Shown in pieces: positions 51,541 through 59,443 of a stretch of 64,000 nucleotides of DNA. The notes below the pieces were generated by a model. The model saw only the letters and a list, made by a program, of their open reading frames with translations, ran no database searches and was not told the origin of the DNA. Position numbers and translations under genes: made by a program. Source of the stretch: Streptomyces zaomyceticus (GTDB taxonomy: Bacteria > Actinomycetota > Actinomycetes > Streptomycetales > Streptomycetaceae); contig NZ_BNBZ01000002.1 in NCBI RefSeq assembly GCF_014656215.1, positions 488,084 through 552,083 on the forward strand, in the 5' to 3' direction. Position 1 is the stretch's first letter, and every line of letters begins with the position of its first letter.

Positions 51541-52038
51541 TCAGCAGTTCCGGATGGACCACACGGGCGTCCAGTCGTACGTGAAGGGCGTGGGCTCCGG
51601 CAGGACGACGTCCAGCACCTGGCCGTTCTGGCCGTAGAAGAACGCGGCGGCGCCGACCTGGTTGTTCACCACCTGGCCCACGCCGTTCCAGTGGGACAGG
51701 GAGTACTGGTGGCACCGGTAGAGGAAGAAGACCTTGTACTTGCCCACCACCGGGTCCCAGACCCCGGTGCAGAGATTCCCCGACGCGCAGGTGACGGGGC
51801 TGCCCGACGTCGTGTGCACGTAGTCCGCCCAGGGCGAGACCGTCGGCGACACGGCGGCCACGGCACGCGAGGACGGCCCCTCGCCCCGGGGCGCCGGCGG
51901 CATGACCATGGTGTGGCCTCCGCGCTCGCGAGGCCCGTCCGAGGACGCCGCCTGGGCCGGGCCCGCCGCGAAGACGGACACCAGCACCCACAGGAAGGCA
52001 CCGACCACACCGAGGGTGGAACGCCAGGTACGCGACAT
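51541..52038 (-). CDS. Secreted Cys-containing protein, I36/gamma-crystallin-like
   Basis: The 165-residue protein has a signal peptide (SRTWRSTLGVVGAFLWVLVS, cleavage near AQAAS), a Pro/Ser linker and a C-terminal domain with four Cys: SPVTCASGNLCTGVWDP, YKVFFLYRCHQYSLSHWNG, FFYGQNGQVLDV and a terminal RNC. The Cys spacing and Trp/Tyr-rich strands recall small beta/gamma-crystallin-like secreted proteins (I36 type). ATG preferred over a GTG that overlaps the AAGGAG site. Confidence 0.72.
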   Translation of the reverse strand: MSRTWRSTLGVVGAFLWVLVSVFAAGPAQAASSDGPRERGGHTMVMPPAPRGEGPSSRAVAAVSPTVSPWADYVHTTSGSPVTCASGNLCTGVWDPVVGKYKVFFLYRCHQYSLSHWNGVGQVVNNQVGAAAFFYGQNGQVLDVVLPEPTPFTYDWTPVWSIRNC

Positions 52039-52066
52039 CGTCACTCCTTCTCCGGGAATCCCCGGT

Positions 52067-53293
52067 TCACTTCGGATTCGTGCACAGCGGTACGTCCGGC
52101 AGCTGGTTGTCCGGATGGCTGATGTAGATGTTGGTGACGTAGCCCCCGTACTGCGGCAGATACGCCCACCAGTCGTTGGTGTACGGCGGGACGGAGACGG
52201 GCTGCCCCTTCTTCTGGCAGCCCACCAGCACCTCCACGCCGGCCGGGAGCCGGGTCACCAGGTTGTCCCCGACGACCGGTTCCGTCCGGACGGCGACGTC
52301 CTGACCCCATGTCCCGTACCACTTCCCCTTCGGCGCCGTTCCGCCGGGAACGTTCAGGGAACGGGTCAGCCGGCCGAGGTCGGTGTACGCCTTCCCGTAC
52401 GACGTGCCATCCGGGTGCAGGGTGAGGACGGCCACGATCGAACGGTCACCGGCCCCGACGGTGCCGGTCGTGTGCAGCGCCGGTCGGCTCAGGTCGACGC
52501 TCGCGTCGCCCGCGCCGGCGGACGCGGGGGCCGAGGCGTCGATGCCACGAGCCGCAGTGGTACCTACGGGGCCGCAGTTCCCCTTCGCGTACCTCCCCGA
52601 CCAGCCCTGCTTCACGGCCCACGGGCGGTCGAACGCGGCGGCGATGCCGAAATGCTGGTCGAAGGAGTCCGACGCGCACCGGGTCGACTGGCGCAGACGC
52701 TCCATGACGAAGTCACGAACCGGCGCGGGAGCGGACTCCAGGATGTGTCGGTAGGTCTTCACGGTGTCGCGGGCCGACATGGCCGTGTAGCCCCAGTACC
52801 CCTCGTAGCCCGCCGGTGGGGGAGCGGTGTCGGCGAGCCCGAGCCGCGTGACCATGCGCTCGACGATCGCCGACCCGCCGTAGGTGGACCAGTAGTGGCC
52901 GGCGGCGGCGTCCTGACTGCTGCGGAGCATGGCGTCCAGCCGGGTGCGGTCGGCGGTCGGGATGCTGTCGGGGCTGCGGTTCCACAGGAAGTCGAGGGCG
53001 ATCAGGAGCTTGACGACCGACGCGGACCGGAACGTGGCGGCCGGGGCGAGCTGTTCGGTGAACGTCCCGGTCTGCCGGTCGAACACGGCCACGCCCGCCG
53101 TGACCCCGGCGGGCACCTGGGGGCTCGCGGGCGCGACCGACACGGAGCCACCCGTCGGTTCGGTCGCGGCTGCGACGGAGTGCGGGAGCGCCGCGCCGGT
53201 GAAGGAGAGGGAGAGGAAGGCCGCGGTCGCGGCGAGCAGGCGCCGAGGCGTACGGCGAGCGGTGGTGCTGGAGTGTCCGGCGATACGGAGCAT
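52067..53293 (-). CDS. Secreted serine-hydrolase-like protein with SH3-like end
   Basis: The 408-residue protein has a signal peptide (cleavage near VAAAT), a class A beta-lactamase-like domain (about 60-325) with the S92-x-x-K95 motif in FRSASVVKLLIALDFL and a KQGW segment in the K-T/S-G place, and a C-terminal SH3-like domain (about 335-400) with VAVRTEPVVGDNLVTRL, LVGCQKKGQPV and a final Cys. The fold may be penicillin-binding or simply a protein module; no Glu166-type motif was seen. Likely cell-wall-facing. The 28-base gap to the next gene suggests an operon. Confidence 0.78.
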   Translation of the reverse strand: MLRIAGHSSTTARRTPRRLLAATAAFLSLSFTGAALPHSVAAATEPTGGSVSVAPASPQVPAGVTAGVAVFDRQTGTFTEQLAPAATFRSASVVKLLIALDFLWNRSPDSIPTADRTRLDAMLRSSQDAAAGHYWSTYGGSAIVERMVTRLGLADTAPPPAGYEGYWGYTAMSARDTVKTYRHILESAPAPVRDFVMERLRQSTRCASDSFDQHFGIAAAFDRPWAVKQGWSGRYAKGNCGPVGTTAARGIDASAPASAGAGDASVDLSRPALHTTGTVGAGDRSIVAVLTLHPDGTSYGKAYTDLGRLTRSLNVPGGTAPKGKWYGTWGQDVAVRTEPVVGDNLVTRLPAGVEVLVGCQKKGQPVSVPPYTNDWWAYLPQYGGYVTNIYISHPDNQLPDVPLCTNPK

Positions 53294-53442
53294 GGTGTGA
53301 GGGGTCCTCGCTTGGTGTGAGAGCGGGCTGCCCGGGTCTCGGAAAGGGTCGGCGGACGAGGGCGGCGGGACCGCGGTGCGGAGCCCCTGGCGGGATGCGA
53401 GGGGCTCCACCGGAGCGGGCCGGGCGGACGACTCCCCGAGGC

Positions 53443-53943
53443 CTACGGGATGTTGCACTCCGTCATGCCGGGCCAGGGATCGGTCGACGTCCACACGTCG
53501 GCGGCGGGAATGAAGCCCCACCCGTGATTGCGCTCGCGACCGGGAGCGATGCGGTCGCCCATGGTGTAGTACCAGATGTTGTTGCCGCCGCTGTGCGCGG
53601 CGCCTCTGCCCCAGCACACGAACCAGCTCGTCGACGTGTCGATCCAGCCGATCGCCGAGCAGGCGGAGATGAAGCTGGCGCAGCCGTACAGCGGGGCGCC
53701 GGCACGATTGCCGCACACCCAGTCACGCGTCCAGGTGCGCCCCGTGTACGCGTCGTAGTGGCTGACGTTGCGGGCGGTGCACGACGCCTGGGCCGCGAGG
53801 GGCGCGGCCTCGGCCGTGGGCGGCGCGCTCCGCACCGCGCGGGTGGTCGTGCCGGCCTGCGGCGACGACGCCTGAACGGCGCCGGCGCTGAACAGCACGG
53901 CCAGGAGGGCGGCGAGCATCGCCACCGCTCGTCTCACAGACAT
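53443..53943 (-). CDS. Secreted Cys-rich protein, SH3-like end
   Basis: A 166-residue protein: signal peptide (RRAVAMLAALLAVLFSAGAV, cleavage near VQASS), then about 110 residues with six Cys: ASCTARN, DWVCGN, YGCASFISACSAIGW, WFVCWG and TECNIP. WYYTMGDR, HGWGFIPAADVW and TSTDPWPGM form a motif seen in many secreted Streptomyces proteins that resemble SH3-like wall-binding modules. It is divergent from the LysR regulator and first of three leftward secreted genes. No function known. Confidence 0.72.
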   Translation of the reverse strand: MSVRRAVAMLAALLAVLFSAGAVQASSPQAGTTTRAVRSAPPTAEAAPLAAQASCTARNVSHYDAYTGRTWTRDWVCGNRAGAPLYGCASFISACSAIGWIDTSTSWFVCWGRGAAHSGGNNIWYYTMGDRIAPGRERNHGWGFIPAADVWTSTDPWPGMTECNIP

Positions 53944-54047
53944 GTTTCGGCCCCCGTTGTCGAGAAAGCAATGGTCGGACGGCCCTGCGGAACCGAGGAG
54001 GTTTCACGGGGCGTCGCTTGAGAGCCGAGCCTTCCACTCGCACTCTG

Positions 54048-54080
54048 TTCATGTCATCGCTTATGGCCATGCGACATGAA
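54048..54080. promoter_or_regulatory. Perfect inverted repeat, probable LysR operator
   Basis: TTCATGTC (54048-54055) and GACATGAA (54073-54080) are perfect 8-bp inverted arms 17 bases apart. Inside lies ATG-N9-CAT (54063-54077), a T-N11-A core as LysR proteins use. The site stands 24 bases before the LysR start in the divergent promoter region with the secreted gene. Confidence 0.6.
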
Positions 54081-54103
54081 AGACGATCGATAAGGGATTC
54101 ATC

Positions 54104-55093
54104 ATGGTTACTGGCGAAACGGCCGCTGGAGGCGCCGCGTCGACGGGCCCCGACCCGCGGACACCGAGCGCCCATCAACTCCGGCTGTTCGTCGCCCTCG
54201 CGGAGGAACTCCACTTCTCGCGCGCCGCCGCCCGGCTGTTCATCACGCAGTCGGCACTGAGCCAGCAGATCAGAGACCTGGAAAGACGCCTCGGGGTGCG
54301 GCTGTTCGACCGTTCGAGCCGGGCCGTGACGCTTACCCCGCAGGGCCGGGTGCTGTTGGCGGACGCGCGCGGCGTGGTGGCGGCCATGGACCGGCTGAGC
54401 CGCAGCGCTTCGACCCAGGCGCGCAGGCTCTCCGGACGGCTCGTCGTCGGCACCATCGGCGCGGAAGCGGCGATGCCCTATACACACGCAGTGCTGCGAC
54501 TGCTCCACGAACGGCACCCGTTGGTCGAGGTCGACGTGCGCAGCCTCCACTTCGCCGACCACTTCGACGCCCTGTTCCGCCATGACATCGACGTTGCCTT
54601 CCTCCGTCCACCGGTCCCGCCCGGCGTCGAGGTGCAACACCTGGCCACGGAACCGCGGTTGGCCTGTCTCTCTGCCGACGACCCGCTCGTGGACCGCGAC
54701 CGGATCACCCTCGCCGAGCTGGCCCGCCACCCGGTGATCGACGTCCCGCCGCAGGTGCCACGGCTCTGGTGGGACTTCTGGGCCGCCGACCCGCGACCCG
54801 ACGGCACCCCGGTCCGCTACGGACCCGTCGCCTCGGACCTGGAGGGCCTTCTGCATCTCGTGGCCCAGGGCAAGGGCATGTGTTTCCTGCCGGCAGCCGC
54901 GCGCGACCTCTTCCCGCGTCCCGGCATCCGCTACGTCGAGGTCACGGACCTGCCCCCGTCGACGGCGGGCCTCGCCTGGCTGAGCGAGAACCGCACGGAA
55001 CCCCTCATCGAGGCCGTGGTGGCAGCCGCCGGACACGTGGCCTCGGTGCGGGACCGGGGGGCGGTCCGGGGCAGGAGCCAGGCCGAGGACTGA
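54104..55093 (+). CDS. LysR-family transcriptional regulator
   Basis: The 329-residue protein has an N-terminal winged helix (about 23-80; LRLFVALAEELHFSRAAARL, SALSQQIRDLERRLG) and a periplasmic-binding-like effector domain (about 110-310). AAGGGA lies in the leader. It divergently faces a secreted-protein gene and likely controls it and itself by the inverted repeat between them. The ligand is unknown. Confidence 0.93.
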   Translation: MVTGETAAGGAASTGPDPRTPSAHQLRLFVALAEELHFSRAAARLFITQSALSQQIRDLERRLGVRLFDRSSRAVTLTPQGRVLLADARGVVAAMDRLSRSASTQARRLSGRLVVGTIGAEAAMPYTHAVLRLLHERHPLVEVDVRSLHFADHFDALFRHDIDVAFLRPPVPPGVEVQHLATEPRLACLSADDPLVDRDRITLAELARHPVIDVPPQVPRLWWDFWAADPRPDGTPVRYGPVASDLEGLLHLVAQGKGMCFLPAAARDLFPRPGIRYVEVTDLPPSTAGLAWLSENRTEPLIEAVVAAAGHVASVRDRGAVRGRSQAED

Positions 55094-55109
55094 CCCCACG
55101 TCACAGGTC

Positions 55110-55140
55110 GCGGCCGGTCTGGACGCGAGGTCCCGGCCGC
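55110..55140. terminator. Hairpin between convergent LysR and SMI1/KNR4 genes
   Basis: The arms GCGGCCGG (55110-55117) and CCGGCCGC (55133-55140) pair over 8 bp with a 15-base loop, 16 bases after the LysR stop and 50 after the end of the opposing gene. It could end both transcripts. Confidence 0.45.
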
Positions 55141-55189
55141 TGCCCCCGGCGTCCGGCGGTGGGTGGGAGGAACGTCGGGCCCGCGCCCG

Positions 55190-55738
55190 TCAGCCGCCCA
55201 GGATCTCGTCGTTCGGATCGAAGGTGTGGTCGTCGACCGGCAGGTTGTCGAGGACGTCGGAGTGGGCATCGCCGGTGAGCACGGAGAGGATGAACCGGGC
55301 ACTCGGCACCGGGTGGTGCTCCCACTCCGGACCACGGCCCGCGTTGGCCAGGACGGTCCAGTCCTCGGGGCGCACGTTCTCGCCGGTGAGCCAGTAGAGG
55401 TAGGCGCCGGTCCCCTCGATGTACGCGAAGGGGAGCAGCCCCGCGCCGTCGGCCTCCAGCTGCTCGGGAGGGGGCTCGGGACCGATCTCCCACAGCCGGG
55501 CCAGTACCTCGGCGCGCTCGGCCTTCATGGCCAGGAGGTCGTAGTCGGGGTCGGCGCAGTCGGGCTCCAGGACCCAGATCGTCTCGTCGAAGACGCCCCC
55601 GCCGTAGGTGTCGACGAGATCCTTGAAGTCCTCCGGCAGGGCGCTGCCCAGGCGGGCCTCGACCTCGGGCCAGGCCCGCGGCTGACGCTCCGCCGGCGGC
55701 GGGACGATGCGGGTGAGCTGTTCCACGTCAGGGTGCAT
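55190..55738 (-). CDS. SMI1/KNR4 (SUKH) family protein
   Basis: The 182-residue protein has the SUKH signatures: AWPEVEARLGSALPEDFKDLVDTYGGGVF near the start, WVLEP, LLPFAYIEGTGAYLYWLTG in the middle, and FILSVLTGD near the end. SUKH proteins are mostly immunity proteins against contact-dependent or secreted nucleases. No intact toxin gene lies next to it. GGAG lies eight bases before the ATG. Confidence 0.88.
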   Translation of the reverse strand: MHPDVEQLTRIVPPPAERQPRAWPEVEARLGSALPEDFKDLVDTYGGGVFDETIWVLEPDCADPDYDLLAMKAERAEVLARLWEIGPEPPPEQLEADGAGLLPFAYIEGTGAYLYWLTGENVRPEDWTVLANAGRGPEWEHHPVPSARFILSVLTGDAHSDVLDNLPVDDHTFDPNDEILGG

Positions 55739-56294
55739 CAGGGTGTCTCCGGGAGAGGGCTCAGTGCTTGGGGACGTTCAGGATCGTCTGGACGGGCGAG
55801 CGGATGGAGAGGCCGTTCTTGAACTCGAGCCGTATGGGCGATCGCGAAGGGGGCCACCCTCGCCCACACCGCGGAGAGCCTGCCCAGCGACCTCCTCGGA
55901 TGCTCCCTCGTGGCCACGAGGGGGCATCCTCCCGGACACCGCGGCGTCGCCGGGCGGTCGTTCACGCGCTGTCGCCGGTCCGCCCGGACACGCTGTCAAC
56001 CGCCTCGCTGAAGCCGCTGGAAGAACCCGAGCTTCTTGGGGGAGTAGCGCACCAGCAGGTTCTTCGAGTGCTGGTGGCACGCGCCTCGCATGTCCTCTGA
56101 CCAGCGGAAGCGGCCACGATTCGACCCGGCTGCAGGCGGCTGGTCCGCGTAGGGCCCGGAGCTTGGTCGGCCTTGCCCCTGGCCCCGAAGAGCGACCGCC
56201 AGGCGTGAGCAGTTCGAACCGAGGGACGATGGACGCTGAGCCCCGCCAGGTAGATACAGGATGTGCGAGCGGGGCGGGACGCTGGGCGTCCGAA
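55739..56294 (-). other. Stretch without intact gene; possible toxin-gene relic
   Basis: Directly upstream of the SMI1 gene, one leftward frame ends RLEFKNGLSIRSPVQTILN then VPKH and a stop (55761-55763), 22 bases before the SMI1 ATG; this looks like a protein C-terminus but its frame degenerates within about 100 bases. A perfect palindrome CCCTCGTGGCCACGAGGG lies near 55906-55923. The rest of the 556 bases holds no gene that I can support. Confidence 0.3.
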
Positions 56295-56580
56295 GTGAAC
56301 GACGCCGTGCTGACGGCCCTCGTCGCAGCGGGGGCCGCGATCGGCGGCGGAGCACTGAGGGGGTGTTCGCCCTCGCGGCCGCCAAGCGGCAGGCCGCGGC
56401 CGTGTGTGCGGCGGGGGAGCGGCAGGCCGTGGCTGTGTGTCCGGCGGGGGAGCGGCAGGCCGCTGCCGCCTGGGAGGCCGGCCGACAACAGGCGGCCGCC
56501 GCCTGGGACGCGGGCCAGCTCCAGGCCACGGCCCAGCTCGACGTGTCCCGCCGGACGCTCACGGAACAGGCCGCCGGCTC
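56295..56580 (+). pseudogene. Frameshifted small repeat-rich protein relic
   Basis: A GTG opens VNDAVLTALVAAGAAIGGGAL, the membrane start of a family of short Streptomyces proteins, but the frame is then broken: GVFALAAAKRQ and the rest are in another frame one base off, at a run of G near 56358-56363. The second frame has four to five copies of an 11-residue unit AGERQAxAxxx, an amphipathic helix pattern. Normal family members continue with a longer soluble part, which is missing here. So it is probably dead, although a GTG at 56363 could start a short peptide. Confidence 0.6.
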
Positions 56581-56692
56581 AGGGGCGGGCATCTCCGACG
56601 CCACCAGGCGCCAGCTTGACAGCGCCGGACAGTTCCCATGCCTTGCAGTCGTTGTACGGCTCCTGATCCCTGAGCCGGCTCCGGCGCGGGGA

Positions 56693-57712
56693 TCACGGAT
56701 TCCGGTGCCCGCCGGGTGGGGCTGCCCGGGTCTCGGCGGTGCCGGGTGGACCCGGTGAGGGCTCGCCCGCCGCGAGGTGCTCCAGGACCTCCGCCAGTTC
56801 CTGGCAGGCGCGGCGCACCGACCGGCGGGTCGCACGCTGCTCGGTGATGATGGAGGCGAGAAGCAGGGCGGTCAGGGCGGCGGAGCCGTTGAACGCCTGG
56901 AGCTTGGCCATGACCTCGACGTCCGTCAGGTGGAGGAACGCGCCCCGTCCGGAGGTCGCCTCGAAGGTGGCGAGCACGGAGGCGAAGAGCGCGCACAGCA
57001 TGCTTCCGGCGAGCTGGAAGCGGAGCGCTGCCCAGATCACCAGGGGGACGACGAGGAAGAGCATGCTCATCGGGCTGAGCACGGCCATGGGCATGAGGAT
57101 CAGGGTCGTCAGCCCCAGAAAGGCCGCCTCTTTCCAGCGCCGTACCCGGAACCGTCCGGCCGGCCCCGCGAGGGCGAGCAGGAGCGGGGCGACGAGCAGC
57201 ACCCCCATCGTGTCGCCCACCCACCAGGCCAGCCAGACGGGCCAGAACTCGCTCTTGTCCAGGGAGCTCTTCGCCACCTGCAGTCCGACCCCCGCGGTCG
57301 CGCTGATCAGCATGGCGCCGAACCCGCCGAGGAAGACCAGGGAGAGTCCGTCCCGCAGCCGCGCCATGTCGAGCCGGAAGCCGGCCCGTCTCAGCAGCAG
57401 GAAGGCGCAGAGTGGCGCGACGGTGTTGCTGACCACGGTGACCACTGTGGTGGGCCCCGGAGTGGTGAGGGAGGCGATGACGAGGAAGGAGCCGAGGGCG
57501 ATCCCGGGCCAGACCCGCGCGCCGAGCAGCAGCAGGGCGGCGACGGCGACGCCGGTGGGAGGCCAGATGGGGGTGACCACCACGCCTTCGACGACGAGGC
57601 GGCCCATCAGGCCGAGCCGTCCGGCCGCGTAGTAGCAAACCGCCACGGCCAGCGACATCAGAGCCGCCTCGGTAGAGGACCGGAACTGCCGAGTATCCAA
57701 CACGTCAGCCAT
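56693..57712 (-). CDS. MASE1-domain integral membrane protein
   Basis: The 339-residue protein has eight or so transmembrane helices of the MASE1 sensory type (ALMSLAVAVCYYAAGRLGL, PIWPPTGVAVAALLLLG, WPVWLAWWVGDTMGVLLVAPL) and a short cytoplasmic end with an EQRATRRSVRRACQELAEVLE helix. No kinase or GGDEF output domain follows, so the signal may pass to another protein, perhaps the phosphatase upstream. The membrane part ends near residue 295. Confidence 0.88.
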   Translation of the reverse strand: MADVLDTRQFRSSTEAALMSLAVAVCYYAAGRLGLMGRLVVEGVVVTPIWPPTGVAVAALLLLGARVWPGIALGSFLVIASLTTPGPTTVVTVVSNTVAPLCAFLLLRRAGFRLDMARLRDGLSLVFLGGFGAMLISATAGVGLQVAKSSLDKSEFWPVWLAWWVGDTMGVLLVAPLLLALAGPAGRFRVRRWKEAAFLGLTTLILMPMAVLSPMSMLFLVVPLVIWAALRFQLAGSMLCALFASVLATFEATSGRGAFLHLTDVEVMAKLQAFNGSAALTALLLASIITEQRATRRSVRRACQELAEVLEHLAAGEPSPGPPGTAETRAAPPGGHRNP

Positions 57713-57808
57713 CAGACACCGGCCGGGCCGCCACGACCGGGCAAGGCCCCTGCGTGTCGGGCGCCGCCGTCCGGCACGGGCCCGGACGGGGTTCGAGGAC
57801 CGGCCCGG

Positions 57809-57918
57809 CCCGAGGACCGACCGGGCCCGAGGACCGACCGGGCCCGAGGACCGACCGGGCCCGAGGACCGACCGGGCCCGAGGACCGACCCGGCCCGAGG
57901 ACCGACCGGGCCCGAGGC
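57809..57918. repeat. 17-bp tandem repeat array between MASE1 and PP2C genes
   Basis: The unit CCCGAGGACCGACCGGG starts at 57809 and repeats every 17 bases at 57826, 57843, 57860, 57877 (with one C/G change), 57894 and 57911 (partial). The unit is itself partly palindromic (CCCG...CGGG). It lies in the 218-base gap between two leftward genes. Frames across it look like a protein of RARSVLGPGRSSGPVG, but a 17-base period is not a codon multiple and no start exists. Confidence 0.9.
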
Positions 57919-57930
57919 GAGCCCCTCCCC

Positions 57931-58773
57931 TCACTCCTCGGCCGCCGGCCGGGCCGGACCGCCGTCATGGCCGACGACCAGGACGGCCGCGTCGTCCTCG
58001 TGCCCCACCGTGGCCGCCAGCTTCATGACGGCGGTGGCGAGCGCGTCGACGTCCAGCCCGGCGACGGCGGTGATCCCGGCGAGCCGCGTCACCCGGTCCA
58101 GACCCTCGTCGACGTGGAGCGAGGGCCCCTCCACCACCCCGTCGGTCAGGAGGACGAAGACACCGTCGGCGGTGAGCCGGTGACGCGTGGCCGGGTAGTC
58201 GACGCCGCGCAGCACACCGAGCGGAGGCCCGCCCTCGCTGTCGTCGATGCCGGAGCGGCCGTCGGTGGTGGCCCAGATGTGGGGGATGTGACCGGCCCGG
58301 GCGCACTCCAGGGTGCCGGCGGCGGGGTCGAGCCGCAGGAAGGTGCAGGTGGCGAAGAGGTCGGCGCCCAGAGAGATGAGCAGGTCGTTGGTGCGACCGA
58401 GCAGCTCTCCCGGGTCTCCGCTGACGGAGGCAAGCGCGCGCAGTGCCACGCGGACCTGGCCCATGTAGGCGGCGGCCTCGATGTTGTGTCCCTGCACGTC
58501 ACCGATGGACATGCCGATCCGCCCGCCGGGCAGGGCGAAAGCGTCGTACCAGTCACCGCCGACGTTGAGCCCGTGGTTGGCCGGCTCATAGCGGACGGCC
58601 AGCCGGGCGCCCGGAAAACTGGGCAGGTCCGAGGGAAGCATGCCGCGCTGAAGGGCCACGGCGAGCTCGACACGGGAACGCTGCGTCTCGGCCAACTCCC
58701 GCGCCCTGGCGGTCAGCGACCCGAGCCGGACCAGAAGGTCCTCGCTGCTGTCGGCCGGCCGTCTGCGGAACAT
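57931..58773 (-). CDS. PP2C-type SpoIIE-family serine/threonine phosphatase
   Basis: The 280-residue protein has an N-terminal helix with RARELAETQRSRVELAVALQ and then the SpoIIE/RsbU phosphatase domain (about 50-265) with metal-site Asp motifs GGDWYD, IGDVQGH, LLTDGVVE and HEDDAAVLVV. Such phosphatases act on anti-sigma factor antagonists or two-component-like partners. It has no PAS or GAF sensor of its own; the MASE1 gene follows after the repeat array. Confidence 0.92.
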   Translation of the reverse strand: MFRRRPADSSEDLLVRLGSLTARARELAETQRSRVELAVALQRGMLPSDLPSFPGARLAVRYEPANHGLNVGGDWYDAFALPGGRIGMSIGDVQGHNIEAAAYMGQVRVALRALASVSGDPGELLGRTNDLLISLGADLFATCTFLRLDPAAGTLECARAGHIPHIWATTDGRSGIDDSEGGPPLGVLRGVDYPATRHRLTADGVFVLLTDGVVEGPSLHVDEGLDRVTRLAGITAVAGLDVDALATAVMKLAATVGHEDDAAVLVVGHDGGPARPAAEE

Positions 58774-59443
58774 CGATCACTCCGACATCACGACAATCCT
58801 CGCATCACTCCGTCCCGTCTCCAGCACGCGGGACCACACGGGACCACCTCGGTACGAACAGGTCCTTCCCACTCTGCCCGGAGGGGACAGCGTCCGCATC
58901 TCATCGGCGGAGAACGCGGCGGATCCCTCCCAGGGGGGCCACCCCACAGGCCGGAGACGAGCAGCGGTTCGGCGAGATCGAAGGCATCGCCCCGCCCCTG
59001 ACAAACGTCTCGACCGAACAGGCCGCCGCCGCGCGACTCGCAGGACACCGGCGGCCCCAAGGCCGCCGGGCATGACCATGAACCACACCCTCGTCCCCCG
59101 GCGCGAAGAGTTCTGCGCCGGTCCTTCTCCGGTACCGGGAACTGCGCGACCTCAAGCCCGGCCATCCGGCCCGAGGTCTCAGCTACGGATCTGTCCGGGA
59201 CGACGCCCGGGCGGGGAGTGGCGGCGTGTGTGGGATCCATACAGCGGCCAGCGGCGTGCCTGGGGCCCGCACCCTTGCCCGGTGCGGGCCCCCACGCGGC
59301 TGCAGGCGCGTTCATGGCACGGGGGCCGTGGATCGCGCTGCGCGAGCGTGTGCCTTCGCTCAGGGCTCCTGTGCCCCGGCTCCCGCAATCCGCGCCTGCC
59401 TTTCTGGGCGGGTCCAACCGGCGACGGGCCGACCCTCCCCGAC
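58774..59443. other. 670-base region without a supportable gene
   Basis: This holds the leader of the PP2C gene and the 3' side of the ThDP enzyme gene. A hairpin with arms CCGGCGGCC (59048-59056) and GGCCGCCGG (59061-59069) around CCAA could be a terminator. Fragmentary frames read like coding remains (rightward QRFGEIEGIAPPLT near 58960, RYRELRDLKPGHPARGLSYG near 59135), but none has an intact gene structure or a known family. Confidence 0.4.

Noticed and set aside
55738..55965. Small leftward gene overlapping the SMI1 start by TGATG
   Set aside because: The product is Pro/Arg-rich without family likeness, and SMI1 has its own ribosome site in the gap after another frame's stop.
57809..57918. 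CRISPR array
   Set aside because: Units are contiguous 17-mers with no spacers, and no cas genes are near.
57705..57968. Protein with RARSVLGPGRSSGPVG repeats on the minus strand
   Set aside because: It is a translation artefact of the 17-bp DNA repeat read in frame; there is no ribosome site and it overlaps the flanking genes.
58774..59443. Coding remnants on both strands
   Set aside because: Short pieces look protein-like but none extends to a start and stop with a recognisable family, so no pseudogene was called.
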